Origin: Ischnura elegans
Taxonomy: Eukaryota; Arthropoda; Insecta; Odonata; Coenagrionidae
DNA length: 64,000 nt
Reading direction: 5' to 3'
Assembly (NCBI RefSeq): GCF_921293095.1
Contig: NC_060246.1
Coordinates: 86,115,030-86,179,029, forward strand
The notes under the pieces are model-generated. The model was not told where the DNA came from. It did not search any database and saw only the letters and a list, made by a program, of their open reading frames with translations. Position 1 is the stretch's first letter. Every line of letters begins with the position of its first letter. A program made the position numbers and the translations under genes. Shown piece after piece: positions 9,601 through 20,249 of the stretch.

Positions 9601-12600
9601 GACAGTTCTTTTTCTTACACTATGCCCACCTTCATATTCCTTTCCTCACCAGAGAATCAGCATGAGAAGAACCCTTTTGCGGAGTTTTGGAGTTCTGAAT
9701 AAGTCTGCGGTAGATGCACTGTACTTTTCTGCTTCTTCTGCCAGCTTTCTCCCTTTCTCTCTTATGTCATCGTCAAAATCTTCTCGTAGCTTCCTTCCAT
9801 TGATTTTTGCTACCTTTTTCAAAATCTTTGCTGCCCGACTGTGTTGCCCTTTTGATAAGAGCCATCGACTGGATTCAGGCACTACCCTATTAATATCAAA
9901 GAAATATATGATAGAAAGTAAAAATGAACTGACAATGCCAAATTTTATAGATAATAAGTAATTCTTTGACTTCCATTAGTAGGTTTTAGGTATTTTTACA
10001 AAGATGTTCAAAAAATTTGAAATGTCACCTTTGATTGGGCATATACTTACAGTGGTGCCAGAACAATGGATGCTACTGGTATACATATCAAAATAGAGAA
10101 AAGGCGCCAGTCCCATGCCAAGTAGGCTACCCATGGCAAAGCAACCAAAGCCATTGTCAGGAAGACAGCAAAAGGTAAATTTGCCATAAGTGCCCTTTTT
10201 TTGGTGTCCACATACTCCAAAACTGCAAAAACAAGGGATGCATTGAGATTATAAACGTCATTAAAGAGTATTGTGATTGGGAGTTTCTGCTAATTTTTAA
10301 TTTAATCGTAAATTATGTAAAATATCCAGGTATATTTTATTTGTATCATCCCCTTAATTTAAATTATTATTATTAAGTATTTAAGCACATACTGTTGACC
10401 TAAATTATGTGCTTGCATTGGGAATCGCATTAATTATGAACCTTTAAAAATAAAATAAATTAATTGCATTGTTTATCTCAATAACATTATCAATACTGAC
10501 TGTGAATGATTGGGTACTATGTTTTTGCAAAAAAATGTTCCAATAATGTTTCTATATATTTTTACTTACTACAAATATATGCCATCATGTAGCAAGCATC
10601 GTATCCCAGGCCATTAAAAAATCGTAGAAGTAAAAACATGGCATATGGAGACATGGAATCATTGGTTGTTGTTATGGAAAAATTTTGTTGATTGACTCCA
10701 ACTGAAGAGTTAACAAGATGGAGAGTACTGTTCAGATTCATTGGAATTTCATCGTCCATAATGGCGGAAACTTTCGTTGGAATGAATGCTGTTCCTATTC
10801 CAGCGGCAGCAGAGACAGTGTTGGCTGCCACCAGAGATGGTACTCTCCCCCACTTGTCAGCGACTGCTCCCAATATGATGCTGCCCAATGTTGCTCCAAC
10901 AAAGAATGATGCCTGGCCAACTGCTGGGCGCCAGCTATCATTGCAGACCCAGTTCATCTGATTAGGACAAAATTGAACTCAAGCATTTGATTTCAACGCA
11001 TAGTGCACGTTTATTATTCAAGTAAGTATGTACATGGGTAAAAATTTTTGAGGCTAAAAAAGAAGATAGTAATCATGCCTTCCCATTTATCTTTCCTTTT
11101 CAATGCTAGGGGTTGGGCTCACCCGTATCTGTGTTCCCGGAAATGAGGACAGTTTGTTAAAAGAAATGCAATGTGGACTCGTTTTTCTAAACTGCCACCT
11201 TCAGTCAAATTCCTATGTTCTACCCTTTTTCAATTTTTAAGGAATGGATGTCCAGGTGATTGCAAACCTGGGTGGGTAGTTACAATTTAAACTAGGTGAT
11301 AAAATGAGTTTGTTTATTCTTAGAGAAGCTGATAACCCTCTATGGTGAAAGTTGTTGCCATAAATATTGGCTGTTTGCAGTTGCTAATGGTTCCCTGGAA
11401 TTGTAAAATTTAAACTTCTACTAACTTAGATTTATTCACTTGGCTTAAATTGAACTTAGTTTGATTCAGTTAATTGAACAGTTTATAAATCTTTTGAAAT
11501 AGTGTACAGACAGTTAATTTTGCCCTAAAATTGAAATATATCTGTACAAATGAGAACATATGGTAATGAATCACTTTTGAACATGCATTGAAAAAGGGAT
11601 TAAATGTTTCATATAATAGCATAGTTCGTACTTACATCAGAGACAATTGTTGGGAACGTAGCATTTAAATCATACTCCCAACCATACTTGCAAGGTATGA
11701 TGGACCAAGGCCCAGTGGAGTTTTCTTTAATCTGTGAAAATAATGATTTACAATGATGACATTAGTTTTATAGACTTAAATTGTTGCCATCAATTCTAGA
11801 TGCACTTAGTTAGAATGTGATTATGAGCAAACAATCTGAAATGGAAAAAAGCTATTTGGACTTGTATTTCAGATTGATAAGAAGATTGAATGATAGAAAT
11901 TTTATGTTATATCAATGAATTTTTTGCAAACCCCAATTCCTTTGCAAAAGTGATGGGGACTTCTTTATTGGCAATCGCAAAACATGTATCATTTCTAATG
12001 GTAGTGAATTGAGAAATAAAAATAATTCTCTGATCCAAAAACTAAAGATGCAATACATACACAATATAAAAATATAGAAAATTGCTATATACATCACGAA
12101 AAAGGCTACCTAATGCCTCATATGGATGAGTAGTTTTTTACTGGAGAAAATTACTTTTAGCATCATATTCCAATATAAAAATATGCATTTATGTAATTAT
12201 AAATTTGGATTGTAATGGAAATGTAGGGGTAGGCCCCCATGTGTAGCATATGGAGGTGTACCATGACTAATTATTTTTATTGGTGGTATAAGCCACTGAG
12301 AAAAATAATGTTGTAGTGTAAATCGCTGGTTTAATGCCACCTGTCACAGTTTTATAAATTTTGAACGTAGTTTTTCCTTGGACTAATGGATTTAGCAATT
12401 AGGTTTTTCGGCCTATCCAAAATTCAAATAAGTCAAAAAGGCAGAGTTTTAGGCATCAGAACCCTCATTAAAATAATTTTTGTGTGTCACAGGCACATGT
12501 AGGAGGGAGGAACCAGGGGTCTCATGCCTCTGCCAAAGTGAAGAAAATTTTAAATGCTTAAGCTGTCCATCGCCTGCCACTTGGAGTTATCACAGTAATT

Positions 12601-13538
12601 CATATTAGTCTACTAGTTACGTTGTGCTTCCTTATTTTTTTAGATGCATATTTATAATAAATATAAAATTATCATTTAATGCCCTTTACAAGGGGCGGAT
12701 TCCGCATCAAATTTGAGGAGGGGGGTCACAGGGGTGCAGTTAGGAATTGAGACTAGGGGGGGTTTTCGGCACAACTAATACTGGGGAGTTAGGGGGTATG
12801 GAATACCCACCAGGGAAAGCGGGAGGTGCAGGGGCCCTTCCCCAGAAAAATTTAAGAGAAATGGTTCAAAATGGTAAGTTTTACAGCCTTCTGAGGGATA
12901 TTTTAATAATCCTTACATTATTCTATAAGTAATATTAGTCCAATTAAGTAAAATGGATTAAACTTTTAAAATTCTCTGAGCTCTGGGGGGGGGGGGGGGG
13001 TTTATCCCCCAAAACTGGAGGGGTCATGCCCTGGGTTCGGGGAGTGTGGAATCTAGAAAGTAATACTAATCCATTAAGTAAAATGGATTAAGCTTTAAAA
13101 TTTCTCTGAGCTCTGGGGGGGGGGGGGGTTTATCCCCCAAAACCCCCCTCGCTGCACCACTGCCTCAAACTAAACTTCGCTCTCCCGCCCAACGATATGT
13201 TCTATGTGAGGTAGCGCAATGTGATTTCCTGAGGATTGACGAATGATGGAAATTCGACCAACCTGTGCACTCGCGTCTCCAGCGTAGCTTCTGTCGTACA
13301 TGCTGCATTGGCTCCAGTGACCGTCGGCCGTCGGAGGGATGGATATGGACCGCCGCACGTCTTGCGGAAGGTGGCCGAGTTCCGGCACGCGGCACCAGTG
13401 CTCCGGAGAGTGGGCGAAAAATATTTGGCCGCAGTATATGGAGGTGTAGGCGAACATGACTGGGAGAAACACGAGTGATAGGCATTTCTGATATTTTCCA
13501 AACCCTCCGACTTCATCGAGAATCCCCTCGAAGTCCAT
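6419..13538 (-). CDS. SLC22-family organic cation/carnitine transporter
   Basis: Eight coding exons join in phase: 13538-13263, 11731-11636, 10957-10570, 10222-10051, 9886-9650, 7777-7563, 6941-6760 and 6604-6419. They give 1752 nt and 583 residues, a normal length for the family. The start MDFEGILDEVGGFGKYQK has A at -3, G at +4 and an in-frame TGA three codons upstream. Family marks are: TM1 then PEHWC in the large outer loop (residues 45-49); the MFS loop DKWGRVPSL after TM2 (158-166); PESSRW before the central cytoplasmic region (314-319); YDGHVRNVENLG; NRFGRRPS; and the C-terminal LPTRLRGQG and LLPETA. Family members are plasma-membrane 12-TM carriers of organic cations, carnitine or anions; the substrate cannot be read here. 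An extra outer TM3-TM4 loop (about 185-228) with four N-glycosylation sequons is unusual. All introns are GT-AG. No frameshift is seen. Confidence 0.93.
6760..6941 (-). CDS. transporter coding exon 7 (residues 462-522)
   Basis: It encodes TM10, the VGRLCVVAALNSCLQFFVEL helix, the conserved LLPTRLRGQGT loop and TM11. The acceptor is CCCAATTAG and the donor CTTG|GTAAAT, leaving in phase 0. Confidence 0.88.
7563..7777 (-). CDS. transporter coding exon 6 (residues 390-462)
   Basis: It continues TM7 and encodes YDGHVRNVENLGTN, TM8, the second MFS-type loop NRFGRRPS (which mirrors DKWGR in the first half) and TM9. The acceptor is preceded by the strong tract CTTTTTCTTTCAG. The donor is AAAT|GTGAGC, phase 1. 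Confidence 0.88.
8330..8624. mobile_element. hAT-like MITE A, copy 1
   Basis: The element runs from CAGTGGCACAGTGAGGG to GCTGCACTCC and has imperfect inverted ends. It is homologous, in opposite orientation, to 12731-13162, sharing TGGTGGGTATTCCATACCCC and the GAGCTCAGAGAAATTT block. It lies in the transporter intron between coding exons 5 and 6. The CAGTGG-type end suggests hAT, but no clear target duplication was found. Confidence 0.65.
9220..9392. mobile_element. short hAT-like MITE with target duplication
   Basis: A 173-bp element has 16-bp terminal inverted repeats, CAGGGCCGGATTTACC and GGTAAATCCAGCCCTG, with one mismatch. It is flanked by an 8-bp target duplication, TGTGCAGT and TGTGTAGT (7 of 8 match), the size made by hAT transposases. 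It lies in the transporter intron between coding exons 5 and 6. Confidence 0.82.
9650..9886 (-). CDS. transporter coding exon 5 (residues 311-390)
   Basis: It encodes PESSRWLLSKGQHSRAAKIL, the family signature that opens the large central cytoplasmic segment, a highly charged stretch, and DLFRTPKLRKRVLLMLIL at the start of TM7. The acceptor is ATTAATAG and the donor CTG|GTGAGG, phase 2. Confidence 0.9.
10051..10222 (-). CDS. transporter coding exon 4 (residues 254-311)
   Basis: It begins ILEYVDTKKRALMANLPF, matching the family's LEYVxPKxR after TM4, and carries TM5 and TM6 (two hydrophobic runs around AWDWRLF). The acceptor is TTTTTGCAG and the donor CACT|GTAAGT. It enters in phase 1 and leaves in phase 2. 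Confidence 0.9.
10570..10957 (-). CDS. transporter coding exon 3 (residues 125-254)
   Basis: It opens with NWVCNDSW, the conserved lead into TM2, then TM2, the cytoplasmic DKWGRVPSL loop, TM3, an unusually long outer loop with sequons at N200, N207, N216 and N223, and TM4 (FLLLRFFNGLGYDACYMMAY). The acceptor is CTAATCAG and the donor TGTA|GTAAGT, phase 1. Confidence 0.9.
11636..11731 (-). CDS. transporter coding exon 2 (residues 93-124)
   Basis: A 96-bp exon encodes GPWSIIPCKYGWEYDLNATF and the VSD end of the outer loop. The acceptor is TTTTCACAG and the donor GAT|GTAAG, both phase 0. The P-C-x-x-G-W-E-Y-D block is typical of SLC22 proteins just before TM2. NATF is a potential N-glycosylation site. 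Confidence 0.88.
12731..13162. mobile_element. hAT-like MITE A, copy 2
   Basis: This is an inverted homologue of 8330-8624, ending GCTGCACCACTG just 100 bp from the donor of transporter coding exon 1. It is longer than copy 1 because its right part is duplicated internally. It contains runs of 16 and 14 G. Confidence 0.65.
12943..13141. repeat. internal tandem duplication with two poly-G runs
   Basis: The segment AAGTAAAATGGATTAA, then CTCTGAGCTCTG, a G run and TTTATCCCCCAAAAC, occurs twice (about 12943-13016 and 13072-13142), separated by about 55 bp. The G runs are 16 and 14 long, so this is a likely site of length polymorphism. Confidence 0.8.
13263..13538 (-). CDS. transporter coding exon 1 (residues 1-92)
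   Basis: It encodes the cytoplasmic N-terminus, TM1 (about 19-42) and much of the large extracellular loop, including PEHWCRVPEL. The donor is CAG|GTTGGT at 13262, phase 0. Reading through the donor gives about 30 residues unlike the family, which supports splicing here. The sequence is clearly GC-richer than the surrounding intron. Confidence 0.88.
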
Positions 13539-13632
13539 GATTTTTCAGTCCTCCTCCCCGGCAGTGGTCGGCTTGCCAAAGCCCGTGGTGTTGATGTACT
13601 TCACGACTCCACGCCGCGTCAGAGTATTTTAT
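13539..13632 (-). other. 5' UTR segment of the transporter gene
   Basis: A strong acceptor, CCTTTCCATTCCATTTCAG, ends at 13633 on the minus strand, so the first coding exon probably begins at 13632 and carries 94 nt of leader. The upstream non-coding exon and promoter were not identified. Confidence 0.55.
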
Positions 13633-13730
13633 CTGAAATGGAATGGAAAGAGATTTTTTATTGGTAGATTCCATCATCTTCTCTGAGCTTAGTGCTGCTA
13701 TGTTATCTTTGCGAACTCGCGGATGAGCTA

Positions 13731-13876
13731 ATGCAAACTTTTTTAGTTGCTTTTCGTTTCTTGCGTCACACAGTTTACGCAACTACCGGCGTCGATACCG
13801 TAGAGTATGTCTTTAAGAAAATGGGTGATAATTTTTTCCTGCTTTTTAAATTGCAGTAGTCTTGATCAAAGAATAC
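13731..13876 (+). repeat. dispersed repeat, copy 2
   Basis: Homologous to 5611-5768 in the same orientation, starting ATGCAAACTTTTTTAGTTG. It lies just upstream of the transporter's 5' UTR segment. The family is unknown. Confidence 0.7.
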
Positions 13877-13879
13877 GTC

Positions 13880-16590
13880 ATGATTGGAAGTATTAATTAA
13901 CAGTCGTGCGAAAGATTAATTAAAATTAAATTAGACTATTAACATTCTTCAAATATGACCATTTTCGTGTCCTAATTTTTTGTACCAGGAAGAATTTTCT
14001 TTAGCGAAAGCGTATTAGGCCAGGAAACTATTATCCACCGGCGTAACAGCTATGCGATTGTCTTTCTTTTGGGGCTGAAGGAATGTAATTAGCATTGGTC
14101 TTTATTAGTATGAATTTAGTTAGGTCACTCGTCAAAAATTGAAAGGGTAAAAAATGTTTTTGTTGAATTAACGTAAAACATGATACCTCTCCTTTTTACT
14201 AACAGCGAAATCTTCAGTTGTGAAAAGTAGTTCAAACTCTAAATCTTCTTTGCATGAGAACATAAAGTAACCTTGAGACATTTGATCTCATTTGATATGT
14301 ATCGAAAACGAATATTCTGTAGCAATGAAATTACTTCGTGCTAATGATAGTGTACTGCTGCTGTTTTAAAATTAAGCTCTCTCTTCCGAATAGGCGTTCT
14401 TACAAGAAACTCTGATGTTCATGAAAGTCTTATGTGAGAGAGCTTGGAATCGATAATCATGGTTTTGGGCGAAAAAATTGTGCAATGCTTTGCAAAAATT
14501 GTGCAAATGAATTAGGAACCGTCATGGCCTGCGAATCTGACAGATAATAATTTTTCATATTTGATACGGATAAATAATTTTCATAAAATACAAAACTTCA
14601 GCAACCCACATTTCTTTAAGCCTGATGAAAAAGTCAAGTCTTAAAACAAATAAAATATCAAGGCTTTCTTAGTGATCACACCTCTTGTGAAAAGGACATG
14701 ACAAATGCGGCAATGCCAAGGATTGCTCTTTATTACGTGTAATGAATGGTATTTTACATCCAGTAACTCCGTGAAATATGCCCCTGTGCATTCCACATGT
14801 GAGTTGAAGGAAGCATGCCTTTAAGGATGTTGAATACTCGACCGGAAGTATACTTCCGGCAGTACGTAATCTATCAAACTTTCATTTTTAATCAGGGAAA
14901 TAATACTTCATTACGAAAATAGGTGCCGCCGCTGATGTGATATAGTCGAAGGAACTTACATTCTCATCCAGGAGGTGAAAATAATGGCACTCTATACACA
15001 CATTTAGGCAGTCAAGGAAAATCGACCCTCTCCAAAAGTACCGGAGAATCAAGGAAACGGTACTTAGTTTTAGATACAATGATAGGAAGACGATTATATT
15101 CACCTCCTAGGGGCGAAGAAGGGGCCACCTTTTTTTGCGGGTAACGAATACAGGGACCGAGCATCTCGCGGAGTAGAGAGATGCATTTCTACCTACTGCC
15201 AATGGCCTCCTCGGGTTGTGGATGATCCACCCAAGTAGGGCACCCTTTTGCTCTTGGGATGTGAAACATCCCTAAAGACGTTAGATTCACAAAATGTTCA
15301 ACGGCATACGATGGAAAAAGCTTCGGGAATGCACTGGGAAGATCCGAAGGGGTATTCCATATTTCAGTGGCTAAGATGAGATGAACAATTTGGTTCAATT
15401 CCGAAGGTAAAATAGTCCGAGCGGGGAAAACCAATGAGATAGATACATCTACAAAAAAGGTAGGGGAAATAGAGAGAGTAAACGTGTGAAGCTGCTGTAA
15501 ATAATTCTTTGGATTGACTACCAGAGGTGGGAGGGAGAAAAGAGACGCTCTTTTCGAGGTACGGAAAGTACACTATTGAGTGGTTGTATCTACCCAATTA
15601 TCGTTCATCTCATTAATTGTTAGTGAATCGAATAATTTCTGCGACAGCCGAGAGGATTGTGCTCAGTTGAGTTAAAGACCTCATCACATCGAGTATTTAT
15701 CATTTTTCGTTGTGGCACTTCGAATTATGCTCTGAAGTGTGGTGGGTCATGAACGACAAGTGTACGTGGGTTCTTAAGAACCAGTTATTTCAGCCGTACG
15801 ACAGCTGGGAGATTAATGGCTAATTTCAGAGATGAGTCTCGTCTTATAAGAATTTGGCCACGACGCAGCACAATTTTTTCTATCATGAATATGTGACAAG
15901 GTCATACCTCCAATGTATAAATTATCTACAGTTTGGTTTCTTGATTGTTAGGTAAGGTCATTGGTTCACTCGTATTCGCATTCGTTGGTGTTGGCGTTAA
16001 TAGTCCTCGTATTAAACCAGTGCTGATTTTTCGGTACCACCCACTCACCTTTCTGAGCTTGGGAAAATATATCCTTGCCTCGCGATTATGCAGCAAAAAT
16101 TCAAGGTCTTTCGTTATCTGAAGATGATTATTTTCAAATCAATGAGTAGGAAATTGTGCTGGGAGCATGTACCCTCTCTATAGTCTCTTTCATAGCTGCC
16201 GCAATAGAATCTTATTGTAGCGCAATCCTCGCAAGAAAATATCGTATGAGCGCGGTTGTCTTTTAGCTGGAATAATCAGATGTTTACTATCAATTAAAGC
16301 TACATTCACAAATAAGTAAGATGGATTTCTACAACGTGAAGGCATCTACTATTCAGTGCATGCATTTGCATATTTATTTATTGAGATGAATAAAATGTAA
16401 TAGAGATTTGTTTTCTTTCCGCCGGTTGTTGAAGATGAATGTGTGTGAAATGTGACATATTTGATGTGAATGCGCAAATTTTCCTCGGAAATCCGACATA
16501 AGGCCATCCAGATCCTGTGACGATTTTATACGTATAACGGTAACCTAGGTTCTTTCGGCTCAATTTGTATAACTTATGTAAGTATAACTC
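13880..16590. other. region without recognised gene
   Basis: Apart from the palindrome at 14842, I see no domain-bearing frame. Minus-strand frames at 15189-15434 and 15364-15597 overlap in different phases and could be remains of a mobile element, but show no known motif. The promoter and leader exon of the transporter may lie here. Confidence 0.4.
14842..14859. promoter_or_regulatory. perfect palindrome with two ETS-type half sites
   Basis: CCGGAAGTATACTTCCGG is a perfect 18-bp palindrome. Each half is CCGGAAGT, the consensus bound by ETS-domain factors. It lies about 1.2 kb upstream of the transporter's 5' UTR segment. A regulatory role is inference only. Confidence 0.35.
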
Positions 16591-16599
16591 CCTCATTCA

Positions 16600-16760
16600 C
16601 ATTAATTCCAATGCGAAAAAAATCCCCTGGACCGGGAGTCGAGCCACGGTGCTTTGGCTGTAATTTTTTCGCATTTGAAATTTTTTTCTCATGGCAGTTA
16701 CTGTGAATTTCACCGCCGTTCACGCAGCAGGTTTGAAATAAAACACTTATTCTGCCAAGC
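16600..16760 (-). mobile_element. tRNA-derived SINE-like repeat
   Basis: On the minus strand GGCTCGACTCCC (16645-16634) resembles a pol III B box and is followed by GGTCCAGGGGATTTTTTTCG, like the SINE at 6254. The plus-strand tail TTTCACCGCCGTTC through GGTTTGAAATAAA recurs at 17390-17420. Confidence 0.5.
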
Positions 16761-16770
16761 GCTGGTATAG

Positions 16771-17155
16771 GGGCGTCCATTAATTACCCGCGTGAGGTGT
16801 TTTTGGCGATTTTTGGTCCCTCCTCCCTCCTTAGTGATGTATTGTGAGATTTGGCTCGACTCCCTCCCTCTAAACTCACGTGAGATTGTTCAAAATACTT
16901 ATTTTCAGTGTAAATACATTAATATATGCTTCAATGCCTTGGAAGTACTAAAAAACAATGTTTTAAATTATTTTCATAGAGTAACACGTTTCACTCAATT
17001 CGAGCCAGTTTTCTAAAAATTTTACACTGTTTCTTGTGGAAAAAATAACGTGATACTTGCCAGGACCCCTCCCCTATCTCCTCCACGTGAGACTGGGTGA
17101 GAATCGGCTCGACCCCTGCCTCCCCCAGACCGCCTCACGTAATTAATGGATGCCC
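16771..17155. mobile_element. 385-bp MITE with GGGCGTCCATTAATTAC ends
   Basis: The left end GGGCGTCCATTAATTAC is matched in inverted orientation by the right end GTAATTAATGGATGCCC. The inner parts share CACGTGAGA and GGCTCGAC blocks. It has no coding capacity. It sits between two SINE-like copies. The superfamily is not assigned and no clear target duplication was found. Confidence 0.75.
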
Positions 17156-17274
17156 TCTATGAGGATTGGGTAGTGGCTTCTTTGAAGCCCATAATCCCAC
17201 GCGTTGCCATACTGATGGACTATAAGGGTCCAACAGTTAGCACCATAGGACATCTGTAAAATTGCCGTGGGAAT

Positions 17275-17430
17275 TTAATAACGTGGATAGCATAATGGAC
17301 TGTGCAGTGGCCTGGAAATTCAAAGGTTCGTGGAACGATTACCAGTCCAGGGAAATTTTTTCTTGTGGCAATTAATCTGAGTTTCACCGCCGTTCAGACG
17401 GCAGGTTTGAAATAAATCACGTATAGATAT
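17275..17430. repeat. SINE-like repeat, second copy
   Basis: It shares TTTCACCGCCGTTC and GCAGGTTTGAAATAAA with 16705-16742, preceded by an ACCAGTCCAGGGAAATTTTTT block. The head resembles tRNA-like sequence (AAGGTTCGTGG) but is diverged. Confidence 0.45.
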
Positions 17431-17439
17431 ATCTCATAT

Positions 17440-20190
17440 TTCGTAATTTTCATTGGTTTCCATCTCCTGTAAATACTCTTGGTTTGTGCCAACTCAAATT
17501 TTCTCTACCTACGATAGCATTTTAAAAGCAGATAGGTTCGAATAAACGATTGTATTCGCAGGAAACTTTCAAACCGTGCAAGACGCACCAAGTGTTTTAG
17601 CGGAAAGTAACTTTTTAAAGGAATTTTTGGAACATGCGTCTTCGAACACGGATTGAGAGAACTCGGCCTCAAAATCCTTTTTGAAGGAGCAAAAAATATA
17701 TTTAAAAAATGAAGAGTAAGGCCAGCAATGTACGGTCATTTGGCAGCAGTGAACGGAGCTAAACCAATCAAAGGACGTGAACAGAGAGGGTGGACCATCC
17801 TCAAAATGCTTGGAAGGGACTTACCAGACAAACAACTGATCAGCGAGCTGTCTAACAATAAAGCTGGTTACTTAAAAAGGGGCTCATATCATTCGGAATT
17901 AAAAATTTCAAGCTACGAATTCCAAAATGAATCTGGAGCTTGATTAATTTTAATTCAAAACGACTTAATTTATACCATAAATTCCTTGTTTATCAGTAGT
18001 TTTGTCTTCTTTTTCGCTTTTATTGCATCTTAGAGGCGTAAAATCCCTATCATTCATTCTCGTGCAACTCGTGTGGAAATGATTCGGGTGATTGCGCAGA
18101 TTCTGGCGATAGATTACAAATAATATTATTACGCACAGTTAAAATAACCCGATCTCATGTTTGTTTGAATGGGATATTAAACTTCTTTCCATGGCTATGA
18201 TGCGGAGTAGATATTTGTCCTTTAACCGATTTTCTTTCTGCCTAAAACTGTATAAAAGTTACCTGTGAGTTGCTGAAGGAATTCCCAGTCCACTATATCT
18301 TCATCTACCGCCCTCTCTGTTCAACAATGAATTCGAAGGAATTACCTTACTGGTTGAATAAATTAGCTAATAGCTGGAAACACCCTGCAGTCTAGATCTA
18401 ATCTATTTACATTTTTGAATTAGGAAAATAATAAATTTCTACAATTCCTAAACAATGCACATTTACGCCAGGAATACTCGACACAAAATATTGCGGAAAC
18501 AAATTCGGCATCTGATGAGAATCAATAATTTTAGGGTGCTACACTCGACTCGAATCATTCACCTCTTGCCCTGAGGACCTCTTAGTGTGCTTGTCTGGCG
18601 GTTTTACGCGCTGGTTGGTGTTTTATGGTGTTAAATCTGAAGGTACGGCATAGATTCGGACACTCCATGCACATCTACCACGTCTCTGAAGAAGACGCAT
18701 TCCGCCTCACTGATCAGTGATGGTAGACGTCGCGTCGGGATGGAAATGCAATTCTCCCATTCCTCGCAGCCGCACCGTGAGGTAGTGCATATTGATCACT
18801 TGCTGCGTGCTGTGGAAGACTTGGATGTCCGTTGTTTGTTCCTAACGAGTGGACTTCTTTGGATTGCCTATAGTAATTTCCGATACCAAAGAAACAGACA
18901 GGATCAGAAGGAGGGATAAATAGTCCTAACAATTCACTTATTATCGATACTCGCTTTAAAAAATGGGAAACTGAGCGCGAGTGATTGATTTAATTTGATT
19001 TCTTGAAAAGCATTTGATTTCTTCGATGGAAATTATATCTCAACGTTGCGGTTGTAGGCGCTAAGAATATCTAGTGTAGGAATTGCTTGAAAGGAAAATT
19101 AAAAACTCCTACGGAAAAATTGATTTACGTTTCCTCGTTAACTAACTATAATTTCTTCCCAGATTATTTGTCATTCATTTTATGTTATGTAATTTATATT
19201 CGAATGACCATCTTTCTTTAGCTTCTGTTTGAGGTATTATCTTTTATTCACTCTCAAGCTACACTCTCTTGAGTTATACTCTTGTTGAAATCCGCAAATT
19301 AAGTAAGGATTTTATGATTTAATCTCTTTTTTTTTTAGAGACAGTACACGTAAACTTTTCAGATATATTTTAAAGCAGAGACTATCTTTCAGTCATCATT
19401 AGATATGCTTTTTTTCAAATTTTAGTTTACCAGTTAACCAAATTTGTAAATTGCTTCTTTATTCCTCGACCACTTTCTTTTTAGGTAAATTCATTCGCTG
19501 GTGTTTTTTGCTTGAAATTTTAATTTGCCACATTTATCTCCTTTTTATTTCTTCTTTTTTCCATTAATATTACAATTATGTATACCAGTTGCCGTATAAT
19601 GTTCATTGTGGAACCTGTTGAATTTCATCCCTGATTATGGAATTAAAGATTCCAAAACTTTGGCTGTGGAATAAGAATTAAATGACCAAACATAAAAAAT
19701 CTTCGTAGCTATCAAATTTGTTAATGCAGAACGTGGTAAAATTTCGAACGTTTATTTTTAGCACTCTGGATTACGGTGAGCTCTGAAGCTAGGCCTCGAA
19801 GCCTTAACATGTGTCACTTATAAATATTGTCTTTTATAAGCTTTTATCTTGCTGAAAAATTTAAAACGTCCAAAAAATGTTCACCCACGTGGATTCTACG
19901 ATAAATCGGTGGCTTGTAGAAATGAAAGCTGATTTAGCGCAATCGAGTGATTCCATAGGGCCGAAATTTAACATTCGGTTCGGAAAAACCAACCCTTTGT
20001 TTATGAATGGCAAATTTTACAAGAGGAACGTCATTCTGCACATTTGCCTAAGCGGTGATTTCACCGAGTAAAGCTCGATACCTTGAACTGTGTTGATAGT
20101 ATTTTTTGAAAATTTACTCATGATAATATTAGAAATATTCTCACTTCTTTACTTTTTCAAAAGGCCAGTCTATATTTATGTGACCATAAG
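17440..20190. other. region without recognised gene
   Basis: Two weak frames are worth recording. A plus frame at 17728-17943 (71 codons) begins MYGHLAAVNGAKPIKGREQR. A somewhat GC-richer minus segment at 18714-18932 is open in two phases, one with a hydrophobic LSLLLILSVSLVSE run but an early stop. Neither matches a family I know. The rest is AT-rich. Confidence 0.35.
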
Positions 20191-20197
20191 TTCGTAT

Positions 20198-20240
20198 TAC
20201 CATAGAGTAAGTATATTACATATATACTTACTCTATGGTA
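20198..20240. repeat. perfect 19-bp-arm hairpin
   Basis: TACCATAGAGTAAGTATAT (20198-20216) is followed after five bases by its exact reverse complement (20222-20240). It could be a cruciform or the stem of a small RNA hairpin. No flanking gene explains it. Confidence 0.8.
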
Positions 20241-20249
20241 TTACCATTC

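Noticed and set aside
13202-13579. Other long frames over the first transporter exon on both strands
   Set aside because: They are shadows of the GC-rich coding exon. Only the MDFEGILDEV phase matches the SLC22 family and the exon 2 phase.
18714-18932. Secreted peptide exon with hydrophobic leader
   Set aside because: The leader-like phase has a stop 27 codons in and no start or splice sites I can defend.
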